DNA from: Streptomyces sp. NBC_00620
Lineage (GTDB): Bacteria > Actinomycetota > Actinomycetes > Streptomycetales > Streptomycetaceae
Direction of reading: 5' to 3'
Length of the DNA: 64,000 bases
NCBI RefSeq assembly: GCF_026341825.1
Contig: NZ_JAPENY010000002.1
Coordinates: 1 to 64,000, forward strand
Part shown: piece after piece, positions 23,603 to 32,049 of the stretch
How positions within the stretch are numbered: position 1 is the stretch's first letter
Layout: each line of letters starts with the position of its first letter
Made by a program: the position numbers and the translations under genes
The notes under the pieces: generated by a model
Databases searched by the model: none
The model's input: the letters and a program-made list of their open reading frames with translations, nothing else
What the model was told of the DNA's origin: nothing

Positions 23603-24156
23603 TCGCGCGGACGATCTGCTCTTTCCGCGGGATCCACGGCGAGCTCGCGGCCACCACCGCGGCCGGGTCCGACGCCGGATCCTCCACCAGGCCCGCCGCC
23701 GGATCACCCGCTGGGTACGCCGGCGACTTCGCCGCTGGGCGTGAGCGGTTCGCCGAGGGGTCGGCTGCCGGGCGCGGGCGGTTCGCCGAAGGGGCGGCCG
23801 ACGGGCGCGGGCGGTACGTCGAGGGGTCGGTTGCCGGGCGGGAGTGGTCCGCCGAAGGGGCGGTTGACGGGCGCGGGCGGTTCGCCGAGGGATCGGCCGC
23901 CGGGCGTGAGCAGTACGTCGAGGGGTCGGTTGCCGGACGCGAGCGGTCCGCCGAAGGGGCGGTTGACGGGCTTGAGCGGTACGTCGAGGGGTCGGCCGAC
24001 GGGGGCGAGCGGTTCGCCGACGAGTCCGCCGCCGGGCGCGAGCGGCACACCGAGGGATCGGTCGCCGTACGCGAGCACTCCGCCGAAGGACCCCCCGCCA
24101 GCCGCGAGCCGAACCACCACCCCCACGCCACACGGCAGGCAGGTGACCCGAAGTGA
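23599..24156 (+). CDS. 11-residue-repeat protein between pelF and the membrane protein
   Basis: A 185-aa reading frame joined at both ends by GTGA overlaps, to pelF before and to the membrane-protein gene after, which supports translation. Residues ~45-165 are about eleven copies of an 11-residue unit like RERFAEGSAAG (33-bp DNA repeat). The N-terminus FRGIHGELAATTAAGS copies the pelF end FRGIYGELAAGSATG, so the gene seems to have arisen by duplication of the pelF tail followed by repeat expansion. It is highly charged, without signal or membrane helix. It might act as a flexible linker or scaffold; alternatively it is expanded non-functional DNA that kept its frame. Confidence 0.5.
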   Translation: MIARTICSFRGIHGELAATTAAGSDAGSSTRPAAGSPAGYAGDFAAGRERFAEGSAAGRGRFAEGAADGRGRYVEGSVAGREWSAEGAVDGRGRFAEGSAAGREQYVEGSVAGRERSAEGAVDGLERYVEGSADGGERFADESAAGRERHTEGSVAVREHSAEGPPASREPNHHPHATRQAGDPK

Positions 24157-25598
24157 GCGGCCCCTTGCGCCTCCTGCCGGGCACCGGCGACACCGCACAG
24201 GAACACGCAGCCCGCCGCCGGTTCCCAGCGGGATGGCCGGACAACACAACTGACGGTCACGCCGGCCACGCCGGCCCCCACACCCCCGACTCCCTCCCCA
24301 CCCTCACCCCCCGCCCCCTCCGCCGCCGTCGACCCTCCTGGGCCGAGGACCCTTTCGACGAGCTCGCCGAACGCCTGGCGGACGTGTGCGGTGCGGCCGT
24401 ACACCCCGACGAGATCGCCGCCGTACTGGAGTCGGACGGGCTGACGCAGGAACAGATCACCGGCCGGTACGGACGGCGGGACCTCTTCGAGGTCGCCGAG
24501 GAGTTGTACGAACGGGTACCTCGCCGCTTCCCGGACCCGGAACCCCCGCCCGACCCCTGGCAGGCCAGCCCATGGCGGTGCGTATTGCGCGGGGCGGTCT
24601 TCGGACTACCCGGGCTGGCGTACGTACTTGGCGCCGGGCTTCTCGCGAGCGGTACCGGCGCGATCGCCGGGCTGGCCGCCTCCGCGCTGGTCGCCTGGGC
24701 GTGGAACCAGGGCCTGGCCCACCGCGCGTATGTGCGGCTCGCGAGTGGTGGCCGCCGTGCCGCCGCGCGCAGCCTGCGCGTCGGAGCACCGGTCGGCGCG
24801 CTGGGCGCGATGGCGGCAGGGTTGCTGCTGTCGGGGCCGGGCACGATGGCCGCGTTCGCCGCCGGGCAGGCGCTGTATCTCGCGGCGGGCACGGTGCTGT
24901 TGGTGCTGGGCCGTGAACGGGACCTGCTGCTCGCGCTCGCCCCGACGGTCGCCGGAGCGGCCTCACTGCTCCTGTGGGACCCCGGCCCGTTGGCCGTCAC
25001 CGCCCTGCTCCTCGTCACCGTCGCGGCTGCGGTGCTGCTGGCGGCCCGCGAGATCGTACGGTCGGGGCGCACGGAGAGCACGGCGGGCCCCGGCAACGGG
25101 CCACCCGTCACCGCCTCCCTCCCGTACGCGCTGTTCGGCCTGGCGGCGGGGGCGCTGACGTTGATGGCCGCGTCCGCCGACGGGACGGCCGTGGTCGTAC
25201 TCACCCTGAGCATGGGCGTGGCCGAATGGCTCCTCTACCGCTACCGGAGCCTCGGCCTCGCCGCCCTGCGGCACAGCACCACACCCAGGGGCTTCCAACT
25301 CCGCGCCGGGCGGGCGCTGTTGCTGTGCCTCGCCGGATATCTGGCGGTGCTGGCCGCGCCCACCCTGATCCGCGGGGTGTCGCCGGGGCCGCTGCTCGCG
25401 CTGGGAGCCGTCCTGTGGACCGCTCTGCTGCTCCAGGCCTTCGGAACGGCCTGGCCGCCCGCCGCGATCTGTCTGGCCGCGGCGCTGGGTGCGGCACTGG
25501 GCCCCGCCGCCGTCCGCCCGCTCGTCTGCGGCTGCGCCGCCGCCGCGCTGGTGCTCATCTCGTACGCCCTGCTGGGCCGGGCCACGGCCCACCGCTGA
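24153..25598 (+). CDS. polytopic membrane protein, candidate exopolysaccharide exporter
   Basis: A 481-aa protein. The first ~150 residues are hydrophilic with an acidic helical region (DPFDELAERLADVCGAAVHP); the rest has about 10-12 hydrophobic helices, starting GLPGLAYVLGAGLLASGTGA and ending AAAALVLISYALLGR. I find no catalytic motif. Its place directly after pelF is the place of PelG, the membrane partner of PelF, so a role in polymer export is plausible, but I cannot claim PelG homology from motifs. The GTG start overlaps the previous stop. Confidence 0.6.
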   Translation: MSGPLRLLPGTGDTAQEHAARRRFPAGWPDNTTDGHAGHAGPHTPDSLPTLTPRPLRRRRPSWAEDPFDELAERLADVCGAAVHPDEIAAVLESDGLTQEQITGRYGRRDLFEVAEELYERVPRRFPDPEPPPDPWQASPWRCVLRGAVFGLPGLAYVLGAGLLASGTGAIAGLAASALVAWAWNQGLAHRAYVRLASGGRRAAARSLRVGAPVGALGAMAAGLLLSGPGTMAAFAAGQALYLAAGTVLLVLGRERDLLLALAPTVAGAASLLLWDPGPLAVTALLLVTVAAAVLLAAREIVRSGRTESTAGPGNGPPVTASLPYALFGLAAGALTLMAASADGTAVVVLTLSMGVAEWLLYRYRSLGLAALRHSTTPRGFQLRAGRALLLCLAGYLAVLAAPTLIRGVSPGPLLALGAVLWTALLLQAFGTAWPPAAICLAAALGAALGPAAVRPLVCGCAAAALVLISYALLGRATAHR

Positions 25599-25662
25599 AG
25601 CCACTTCCGTTGAAGCCACTTTCGTCACCCGCATCACCCCTGACAACAGAGGAGACAGACCC

Positions 25663-26676
25663 GTGACCGATTCCCGACCGGGACCCGGACCCGTAGCCGT
25701 CACCGGCGCGGAGGGATTCATCGGCTCGCATCTGGTGGAGGCGCTCGTCGCCGCCGGGCACCGGGTGCGCGCGATGGCCCAGTACAACTCCTTCTCCTCC
25801 TACGGCTGGTTGGAGACCCTGCCGCGGGACGTGATGGACAGCGTCGAGGTCGTGCTCGGCGATGTACGCGACCCCGGCTCGGTGGACCGGCTGCTGGCCG
25901 GCACGGAGGCCGTCTACCACCTGGCGGCGCTGATCGCGATCCCGTACTCCTACCAGGCCCCGCACAGTTACGTGGACACCAACGTCACCGGCACCCTCAA
26001 CGTCCTGGAAACGGTCCGCCGGCTCGACATCCCGCGCCTGGTGCACACCTCCACGAGTGAGACGTACGGCACGGCCCAGACTGTGCCGATCACCGAGGAC
26101 CACCCCATCAACACGCAGTCCCCGTACGCCGCTTCGAAGGCGGGCGGCGATCGGCTGGCCGACAGTTACCACGCGAGTTTCGGCACCCAGGTGGTCACCC
26201 TGCGGCCGTTCAACACCTTCGGGCCGCGCCAGTCCATGCGGGCGGTCATCCCGACCGTCATCGGGCAGGTCGCGGCGGGGGAGCGGACCATCACCCTCGG
26301 CGACCTGCGGCCCACCCGCGACTTCACCTTCGCCAAGGACACCGCGCAGGCCTTCCTCGCGGTGGGCACCGCGCCCGCCGAAGCCGTCGTCGGGCGCACC
26401 TTCAACGCCGGTACCGGCGGCGAGATCTCGGTCGGCGACCTGGTCACCCTGATCGGCAAGCTGATGGCCGCCGACCTGGAGGTCCGTGAGGACGCGCAGC
26501 GCATCCGCCCGGCCGGATCGGAGGTGATGCGGCTGGTCTGCGACGCCTCGCGACTGCGCGCGGCCACCGCCTGGGAGCCCGCCCACAGTCTCGAAGAGGG
26601 GCTGGAGGCGACCATCGCCTTCTTCCGCGATCCGGCCAACCTCGCCCGCTACAAGACGAACGTCTACAACATCTGA
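25663..26676 (+). CDS. LegB-like NAD-dependent sugar-nucleotide epimerase/4,6-dehydratase
   Basis: A 337-aa extended SDR. It has the nucleotide-binding VTGAEGFIGSHLVEAL, the substrate-side AQYNSFSSYGWLE, the HTSTSETYG serine/threonine strand and the catalytic Y-x3-K in SPYAASKAGGD. AALIAIPYSYQAP and RPFNTFGPRQSMRAVIP match the LegB-type branch acting on UDP-GlcNAc. A 4-epimerase that makes UDP-GalNAc would serve the polymer proposed for this locus, and this subfamily is near enough that I cannot choose. The GTG start has GAGGAG nine bases upstream. The downstream 100 bases contain two direct copies of CGATCCACCGAAT. Confidence 0.75.
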   Translation: MTDSRPGPGPVAVTGAEGFIGSHLVEALVAAGHRVRAMAQYNSFSSYGWLETLPRDVMDSVEVVLGDVRDPGSVDRLLAGTEAVYHLAALIAIPYSYQAPHSYVDTNVTGTLNVLETVRRLDIPRLVHTSTSETYGTAQTVPITEDHPINTQSPYAASKAGGDRLADSYHASFGTQVVTLRPFNTFGPRQSMRAVIPTVIGQVAAGERTITLGDLRPTRDFTFAKDTAQAFLAVGTAPAEAVVGRTFNAGTGGEISVGDLVTLIGKLMAADLEVREDAQRIRPAGSEVMRLVCDASRLRAATAWEPAHSLEEGLEATIAFFRDPANLARYKTNVYNI

Positions 26677-26784
26677 CGGCGACCTGGCCCCTCGATCCAC
26701 CGAATCCCTGGCTCCCCGATCCACCGAATACCTGAACCCAGGAATCCTGCGACACCTGACCACAGTCGGAAGGAAACCCCCACG

Positions 26785-27498
26785 ATGCATGCAGTCATCC
26801 TGGCCGGAGGCAAAGGCGTGCGGTTGCGGCCCTACACGACCGCCCTGCCCAAGCCGCTCGTCCCCATCGGCGACCAGCACGCGATCCTGGAGATCGTGAT
26901 GCGGCAGCTCGCCGGAGCCGGCTTCACCACCTGCACCATCGCCATCGGGCACCTCGGCCACATCATCCGGGCCTATGTCGGCAACGGCTCCCAGTGGGGG
27001 CTGCGGGTCGGCTACTCCACCGAGGACAGCCCGCTGGGCACCATGGGCCCGCTGCTGACCATGCTCGACCGGCTGCCCGAGCACTTCCTCGTCATGAACG
27101 GCGACATCCTCACCGACCTCGACTTCGGCGCCGTACTGCGCAGTCACGAGAAGTCCGACTCGCCACTCACCATCGCCACCTACGCGCGTACGGTCGCCAT
27201 CGACTTCGGGGTACTCACCACCGAAGCCGGCAAGGTCGTCGGCTTCGCCGAGAAGCCGAGCATGGACTACCGGGTCTCCATGGGCGTCTACGGACTCACC
27301 CGCGACACCCTCAACGGCTACACCCCCGGACTGCCGCTCGGCTTCGACGAACTGGTCCTGGACCTGCTCAAGGCCGAAACCCCGCCCGCCGCCTACGAGT
27401 TCGACGGGTACTGGCTCGACATAGGCCGCCCGGACGACTACGACCGGGCCAACGCGGAGTTCACCACCCGCCGCCCCGCCCTGCTCAAGGGAGTGTGA
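26785..27498 (+). CDS. sugar-1-phosphate nucleotidyltransferase (RmlA/GMPP-like)
   Basis: A 237-aa protein with the signature MHAVILAGGKGVRLRPYTTA and LPKPLVPIG of nucleotidyltransferases, then the metal-binding MNGDILTDLDFG and VGFAEKPSMDY. It lacks the C-terminal left-handed beta-helix of larger members, as in RmlA and short GDP-sugar synthases. It activates a sugar phosphate with NTP to an NDP-sugar. GGAAGG precedes the ATG. The gene lies between two SDR genes, which suggests that the three make one activated and modified sugar donor for the locus. Confidence 0.82.
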   Translation: MHAVILAGGKGVRLRPYTTALPKPLVPIGDQHAILEIVMRQLAGAGFTTCTIAIGHLGHIIRAYVGNGSQWGLRVGYSTEDSPLGTMGPLLTMLDRLPEHFLVMNGDILTDLDFGAVLRSHEKSDSPLTIATYARTVAIDFGVLTTEAGKVVGFAEKPSMDYRVSMGVYGLTRDTLNGYTPGLPLGFDELVLDLLKAETPPAAYEFDGYWLDIGRPDDYDRANAEFTTRRPALLKGV

Positions 27499-27507
27499 CC
27501 CGGCATC

Positions 27508-28422
27508 ATGCGCATCCTCGTCCTGGGCTCCACCGGGTTCCTGGGCGGCCATGTCGCCGGGCAGCTGCGCACCCTCGCGGGTATGCGGGTGCTCGGCGGC
27601 GGCCGCTCGGTGAACCCCGGTCTGCCCGTGAACCTCCCCGTGGATCTCGCCGCCATCTCCGTCGCCGGACTCGTACGGGCCCTGCGGGCCCTCGCCCCGG
27701 ACGCGGTCGTCAACTGCGCGGGCGCCGTCGGCGGCGACCCCGTACGCATGGCCGAGACCAACGCCCGCGGCCCCGCCGTACTGTGCGAGGCGCTGCGCGA
27801 GGCGGCCCCCGGCGCCCGTCTGGTCCACCTGGGATCGGCCGCCGAGTACGGGCCGACGCCCGCCGGGCAGACGCTCACCGAGAGCTCGCCGGTCAGCCCG
27901 CAGGGCACGTACGGGGCGACCAAGCTGGCCGGGTCGTACGCGGTCACGGAAGCCGGAGCGACCGGCCTGGACACCGTCGTCCTGCGGGTGTTCAACCCCG
28001 TCGGCCCCGGCGCGCCAGCCGCGAGCCTGTCCGGACGGCTCGCCGGGGAACTGCGGAGTGCGGGCCCCGACGGCACGGTCCGCGTCGGCGACCTGTCGGC
28101 CTACCGCGACTTCGTCGACGTACGGGATGTGGCGCGGGCCGCCGTACTCGCGGCCACCGCCCCCGGCCCCCTGCCACCCGTCCTCAACATCGGCAGCGGC
28201 ACGGCCACTTGTGCCCGGGACCTCGCGTCGGAACTGGCGCGGGCCGCCGGATTCCAGGGCCGGATCGAGGAACGCGGCGCCGGGTCGCAGCGCTCGTCGG
28301 CCGTGTCCTGGCAGCGGGCTGACGTGACCGCCGCCGCGGACGCCCTCGACTGGCGGCCCGAACTGACGCTGAACGACTCGCTCACCGGCCTGTGGGCCGA
28401 GCACACCCGGGTCCCGGCGTGA
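27508..28422 (+). CDS. NAD-dependent epimerase/dehydratase (SDR)
   Basis: A 304-aa SDR with MRILVLGSTGFLGGHVAGQL (dinucleotide fold), VNCAGAVGG, VHLGSAAEYG and the catalytic tyrosine in GTYGATKLAGSYAV, then VLRVFNPVGPG and the YRDFVDVRDVARA motif. It resembles RmlD/GDP-sugar reductases as well as epimerases, so the step (keto reduction or epimerisation) is uncertain. The start is 10 bases after the nucleotidyltransferase stop, and the stop overlaps the next GTG; it is clearly part of the operon. Confidence 0.78.
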   Translation: MRILVLGSTGFLGGHVAGQLRTLAGMRVLGGGRSVNPGLPVNLPVDLAAISVAGLVRALRALAPDAVVNCAGAVGGDPVRMAETNARGPAVLCEALREAAPGARLVHLGSAAEYGPTPAGQTLTESSPVSPQGTYGATKLAGSYAVTEAGATGLDTVVLRVFNPVGPGAPAASLSGRLAGELRSAGPDGTVRVGDLSAYRDFVDVRDVARAAVLAATAPGPLPPVLNIGSGTATCARDLASELARAAGFQGRIEERGAGSQRSSAVSWQRADVTAAADALDWRPELTLNDSLTGLWAEHTRVPA

Positions 28423-29114
28423 CGGACCCGGCGACGGTCCCCGGCCGGGGCGGACTGCTCGTCCCGCTCTACGTCCACCCGGCCGTGGACCCCGCCGCCT
28501 GGCGCGCCCTCATCCGGGCCGGTCCACAGCTCTACGGCGTCGTCCTCAACGTCGCCGACGGCCCCGGCGCCACCCCCGACCCGGCCTTCGTCGAGGCGGT
28601 CGCGCAACTGCGGGAAGCAGACGTGCGGGTGCTCGGCTACGTCGACACGGAATACGGCGACCGGTCGGTCCGCGAGGTCGTCGGTGACCTGCGCCGGTAC
28701 CGCCGCTGGTACGACACCGACGGCGCCTTCCTGGACCGCGCGGCCTCCGGCACCGAGTCGCTGCGCCACTACCGCCGGCTGGTGCGCGCCGCCCGGGTCT
28801 GTGGTTCCCGCACCGTTGTCCTCAACCCGGGCGTCCATCCGGCCCCGGGCTACGCCGAGTTCGCCGACCTCCTTGTCACCTTCGAGGGCACCTGGAAGAC
28901 GTACCGCCACACCGATTTCACGGTGCCCGCCTGGACCGGCACTCATCCGCCCGACCGCTTCTGCCACTTGGTGTACGGCGTTCCGGACGGGCTCTGCGAT
29001 GTCGCGGCGCGGACCGCCCGGATGCGCGGCGCCGCCGTGCACTGCGCCGTCCCGGGCAGCGGCGCGAACCCGTGGAGCGGGCTGCCGCCGACCTTGGAGA
29101 GGGAAGCGTCTTGA
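28419..29114 (+). CDS. spherulin-4/Sph3-like glycoside hydrolase (GH135-type)
   Basis: A 231-aa TIM-barrel-like protein: GGLLVPLYVHPAVDPAAWRA, YGVVLNVADGPG, VRVLGYVDTEYGDR, DGAFLDRAAS and TVVLNPGVHPAPGYAEFADL are the spherulation-specific family 4 landmarks, with acidic residues at strand ends (D/E in YVDTEYG, FLDR) as catalytic candidates. Fungal Sph3 is an endo-N-acetylgalactosaminidase needed for galactosaminogalactan synthesis. This copy has no signal peptide, which is odd for an outside enzyme; either the start is internal or it works in the cytoplasm. It overlaps the genes on both sides by 4 bases. Confidence 0.75.
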   Translation: MTDPATVPGRGGLLVPLYVHPAVDPAAWRALIRAGPQLYGVVLNVADGPGATPDPAFVEAVAQLREADVRVLGYVDTEYGDRSVREVVGDLRRYRRWYDTDGAFLDRAASGTESLRHYRRLVRAARVCGSRTVVLNPGVHPAPGYAEFADLLVTFEGTWKTYRHTDFTVPAWTGTHPPDRFCHLVYGVPDGLCDVAARTARMRGAAVHCAVPGSGANPWSGLPPTLEREAS

Positions 29115-29908
29115 GGCACGCCGCACGGCCGGTATCCACAACTGCCCTTGCCCTCATGGCCCTTGTCCTGCTCCTCGCGGGCTGCACCACCAACACCTCT
29201 GCCGCTCCCGGCCGTTGGCAGCCGCGCCCCGGCACCGCCTGGCAGTGGCAGCTCAGCGGCCGGGTCGACACCTCCGTACAGGTCCCGGTGTACGACATCG
29301 ACGGCTACGAGAACAGCGCGGCCGTGGTCGAGCGCCTGCACGCCGACGGACGCAAGGTGATCTGCTACATCAACGCCGGTGCCTGGGAGGACTTCCGCCC
29401 GGACCAGAAGGCCTTCCCCGCCGGCGTCCTCGGCAAGGGCAACGGCTGGGACGGGGAACGATGGCTCGACATCCGCCGCCTCGACGTACTGCGCCCCATC
29501 ATGGCCAAGCGCATGGACATGTGCCGCGAGAAGGGCTTCGACGCCGTCGAGCCCGACCTCCTGGACGGCTACACCAACAAGACCGGCTTTCCCCTCACCG
29601 CCGCGGACCAGCTCGCGTACAACCGCATGATCGCGGACCTCGCGCACGACCGGGGCCTGGCCGTCGGGCTGAAGAACGACCTGGAGCAGATCCCGCAGCT
29701 GGTCGGGGACTTCGACTTCGCCGTCAACGAGCAGTGCGCGGAGTACCACGAGTGCGTGTCGCTCACACCGTTCGTCAAGGCACGCAAGGCGGTCTTCCAC
29801 GTGGAGTACGAGGTGTCCACAGGGAAGTTCTGTCCCACCGCCGAACGGCTGGGCCTCGACTCGATGCTGAAGCGGCTCTCACTGGACGCGTGGCGGCGGG
29901 CCTGCTGA
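29111..29908 (+). CDS. GH114 endo-alpha-1,4-galactosaminidase lipoprotein (Ega3-like)
   Basis: A 265-aa protein starting at TTG, overlapping the previous stop (TTGA). The signal TTALALMALVLLLAGC ends in a lipobox, so it should be anchored on the outer face of the membrane. The GH114 barrel has VPVYDIDGYEN, VICYINAGAWEDFRPD and GFDAVEPDLLDGY, with the aspartate and glutamate of these motifs as catalytic pair; AVNEQCAEYHEC follows. Fungal Ega3 cleaves alpha-1,4-linked galactosamine and is membrane-anchored in the same way. It closes the exopolysaccharide operon and may trim the deacetylated polymer. Confidence 0.85.
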   Translation: MRHAARPVSTTALALMALVLLLAGCTTNTSAAPGRWQPRPGTAWQWQLSGRVDTSVQVPVYDIDGYENSAAVVERLHADGRKVICYINAGAWEDFRPDQKAFPAGVLGKGNGWDGERWLDIRRLDVLRPIMAKRMDMCREKGFDAVEPDLLDGYTNKTGFPLTAADQLAYNRMIADLAHDRGLAVGLKNDLEQIPQLVGDFDFAVNEQCAEYHECVSLTPFVKARKAVFHVEYEVSTGKFCPTAERLGLDSMLKRLSLDAWRRAC

Positions 29909-29949
29909 GCCCGAAGTGACCTCCTGTGACCGCCTCTTGAGGATCACCG

Positions 29950-31449
29950 TCACCTGGCCATCTCGGCCTCTTCCTCCTCCACCACGCCCGGCGTGCCGGC
30001 ACGCCCGCCGAGCGTGAAGCCCGGCAGTGCCACGAGGAAGGCGACGGCGGCCAGGGCGGCAGCGCCGATGAGGCCGGTCTGCGCGGCGGCCGCCCAGTCG
30101 CCGTGTGTGGCGGCGATCCGGCTGAAGAGCAGGGAGGTCGCCAGCGCCGTCCCGAGCGAGGTGCCGATCTTCATGCCGGTCTGGTAGACCCCGGCCGCGG
30201 TGCTGCCCTCCTTGCGCGGTACGCGGTGCAGGGCGAGCGTCTGGTTGGCCGCGATGACACAGCCCGCGCCGCAGCCGGCGACCAGCAGCGGTCCGGCGAG
30301 CAACAGCCCCATGGGCGCGCCGGAGCCGGAGGAACCGCCGACCACCAAGGCCGTCGCGGCCAGCCCGACGGCGGTCACGGCGGTGCCGCCGATCACCAGC
30401 GGGGCGCCGACGCGGTGCACGATACGGCCGCTGATCACGCCGCAGACCGCCGAACCGACGGTGAAGGCCACGATGGACAGCGCCGCGTGCAGTGCCGTGT
30501 AGCCAAGACCCTGCTGGAGGAACTGGGTCAGCACGATGAAGATGCCCGTGAACCCGCCGTACAGCGAAGCCGCGACCAGTGTGCCCACCCAGTAGTGGCG
30601 TTCACGGAACAGGTTCAGGTCGACCAGCGGCTGCCGGCCCTGCCGTGCGACAGCGCGCTCGCGCAGGACGAAGACGACAAGGAGCGCGAGGCCCGTCCAC
30701 GTCAGCCACCACCGGCGGTCGACCCAGTCCCCGCTCTGCAGCAGGGGCAGCATCACGGCCGTGACGGCGAGCCCGAGGACCAGGACACCGACCAGGTCGA
30801 GGGTGCGGCGCGCCTCGACACGGTTGCCCTGAGGCAGCAGACGCAGGGCGAGGAAGAGGACGACGACGTCCAGCGGGATGAACGCGAGGAAGACCCAGCG
30901 CCAGCCGTCGCCCGTACCGAAGACATGCAGGATGACGCCGCCGAGAAGCGGGCCGATCGCCGTCGACAGGCTCACCGTGGCGCCGTAGTAGCCGAAGGCC
31001 CGGCCCCGTTCGCGCGCCGGGTACATCTGGTGGAGCATGCCGACGACCTGGGGCGCGATCAGGCCGGCCGCGACACCCCTGGCCAGCCGTGACGCGTCCA
31101 GCCACACGGCGTCCGGTGCGACTCCGCACAGCACCCCGGTGACGATGAACAGCACCATCCCGATGACGAAGATCTTCCGGCGGCCGAACTCGTCCCCGAG
31201 CCTGCCCGCCGGGACCAGCATCAGGCCGAAGGTCAGCGTGTACCCGGCGAGCGACCAGGTGACGTCGGCGGGCGTCAGGTGCAGATGCTCCTCCATCGAG
31301 GGCAGCGCGACGGTCACGATGCTCACGTCGAGGAGGGTCAGGAAAGCGGCGGCAATGCAGATGAGCAGGGCCTGCGCGCGTCGCCCGGGGGTCGGGTCGG
31401 GCGGTGTGGGTATCGCGGTTGTCGCGAGGTCTTCAGGCGTCATTGCCAT
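29950..31449 (-). CDS. MFS drug transporter, DHA2 family
   Basis: A 499-aa transporter with about 14 membrane helices. The motif A loop is GRLGDEFGRRKIFVIG and motif C-like glycines are seen in the fifth helix (GPLLGGVIL), which points to proton-driven drug export. The ATG at 31449 has GAGGTG five bases upstream. The first gene after a 168-base gap from the GlcG/HbpS-like gene, it may have its own promoter or be the last gene of the catabolic run. Substrate unknown. Confidence 0.85.
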   Translation of the reverse strand: MAMTPEDLATTAIPTPPDPTPGRRAQALLICIAAAFLTLLDVSIVTVALPSMEEHLHLTPADVTWSLAGYTLTFGLMLVPAGRLGDEFGRRKIFVIGMVLFIVTGVLCGVAPDAVWLDASRLARGVAAGLIAPQVVGMLHQMYPARERGRAFGYYGATVSLSTAIGPLLGGVILHVFGTGDGWRWVFLAFIPLDVVVLFLALRLLPQGNRVEARRTLDLVGVLVLGLAVTAVMLPLLQSGDWVDRRWWLTWTGLALLVVFVLRERAVARQGRQPLVDLNLFRERHYWVGTLVAASLYGGFTGIFIVLTQFLQQGLGYTALHAALSIVAFTVGSAVCGVISGRIVHRVGAPLVIGGTAVTAVGLAATALVVGGSSGSGAPMGLLLAGPLLVAGCGAGCVIAANQTLALHRVPRKEGSTAAGVYQTGMKIGTSLGTALATSLLFSRIAATHGDWAAAAQTGLIGAAALAAVAFLVALPGFTLGGRAGTPGVVEEEEAEMAR

Positions 31450-31617
31450 GGTGCACCTCAGTTTCCCATCGGCTGTCCGTGCGGGCATTTCGATGCCGTG
31501 CGGGGCGCGCCGGGCGCCCCACGGGGAATGCGGCTCCTCACTGGAGTACATCCGTGTCCGGTGGTGCTGACCGGGATCCGCCCCGTCCCGAGGGCGGATC
31601 CCGGCCGTCCGGCGCGG

Positions 31618-32049
31618 TCAGCCCGCGTCGGCCACCAGGCCGGCCTGTTCCACTCCGAAGACGGCGACGAGCTCGTCGTTCTCGGGGCGCTCGCCGCTGA
31701 CGCCCACCGCGCCGAGCAGCTCGCCCTCCTTGTCCCGGACGAGCACACCGCCCCGGGAGGAGGCGATGCGGCCCTCGGAGATCGAGGCCAGGGCGGCGAA
31801 GAAGGCGGGGTCACGGGTCGCGTGCCGCGCCCCGGCCGCGCCGCCCGAGCCGGTGCCGAGGCAGCCCCATGCCTTGGCGTGCGCGATCTGCGGTCGCAGG
31901 ATGCCCGCGCCGTCCTCCCGTTTGACGACCTGGGGGTGGCCCCCCGGGTCGAGCACGGTGATCGTCAGGGGTCGCAGTCCCAGGTCGCGCGCGTGGCTCA
32001 GCGCGGCGTCGACGATCTCGGACGCCTGGGTCAGACTCAGACCGGTCAT
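31618..32049 (-). CDS. GlcG/HbpS-family protein
   Basis: A 143-aa protein with the GlcG/HbpS pattern: LSLTQASEIVDAALSHARDL, TITVLDPGGHPQVVKREDGA and the glycine-rich end GAVGVSGERPENDE. Family members bind haem, cobalamin or flavin-like ligands or act as corrinoid reductants; many sit in degradation operons of unclear role. It lacks the signal peptide of secreted HbpS, so it should be cytoplasmic. The start overlaps the stop of the MFS gene before it (ATGA), so it belongs to that operon. Confidence 0.8.
   Translation of the reverse strand: MTGLSLTQASEIVDAALSHARDLGLRPLTITVLDPGGHPQVVKREDGAGILRPQIAHAKAWGCLGTGSGGAAGARHATRDPAFFAALASISEGRIASSRGGVLVRDKEGELLGAVGVSGERPENDELVAVFGVEQAGLVADAG

Noticed and set aside
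25555..28404. 949-aa open frame on the minus strand across three genes
   Set aside because: It spans three well-supported plus-strand enzyme genes and their gaps; its own sequence has no domain signature.
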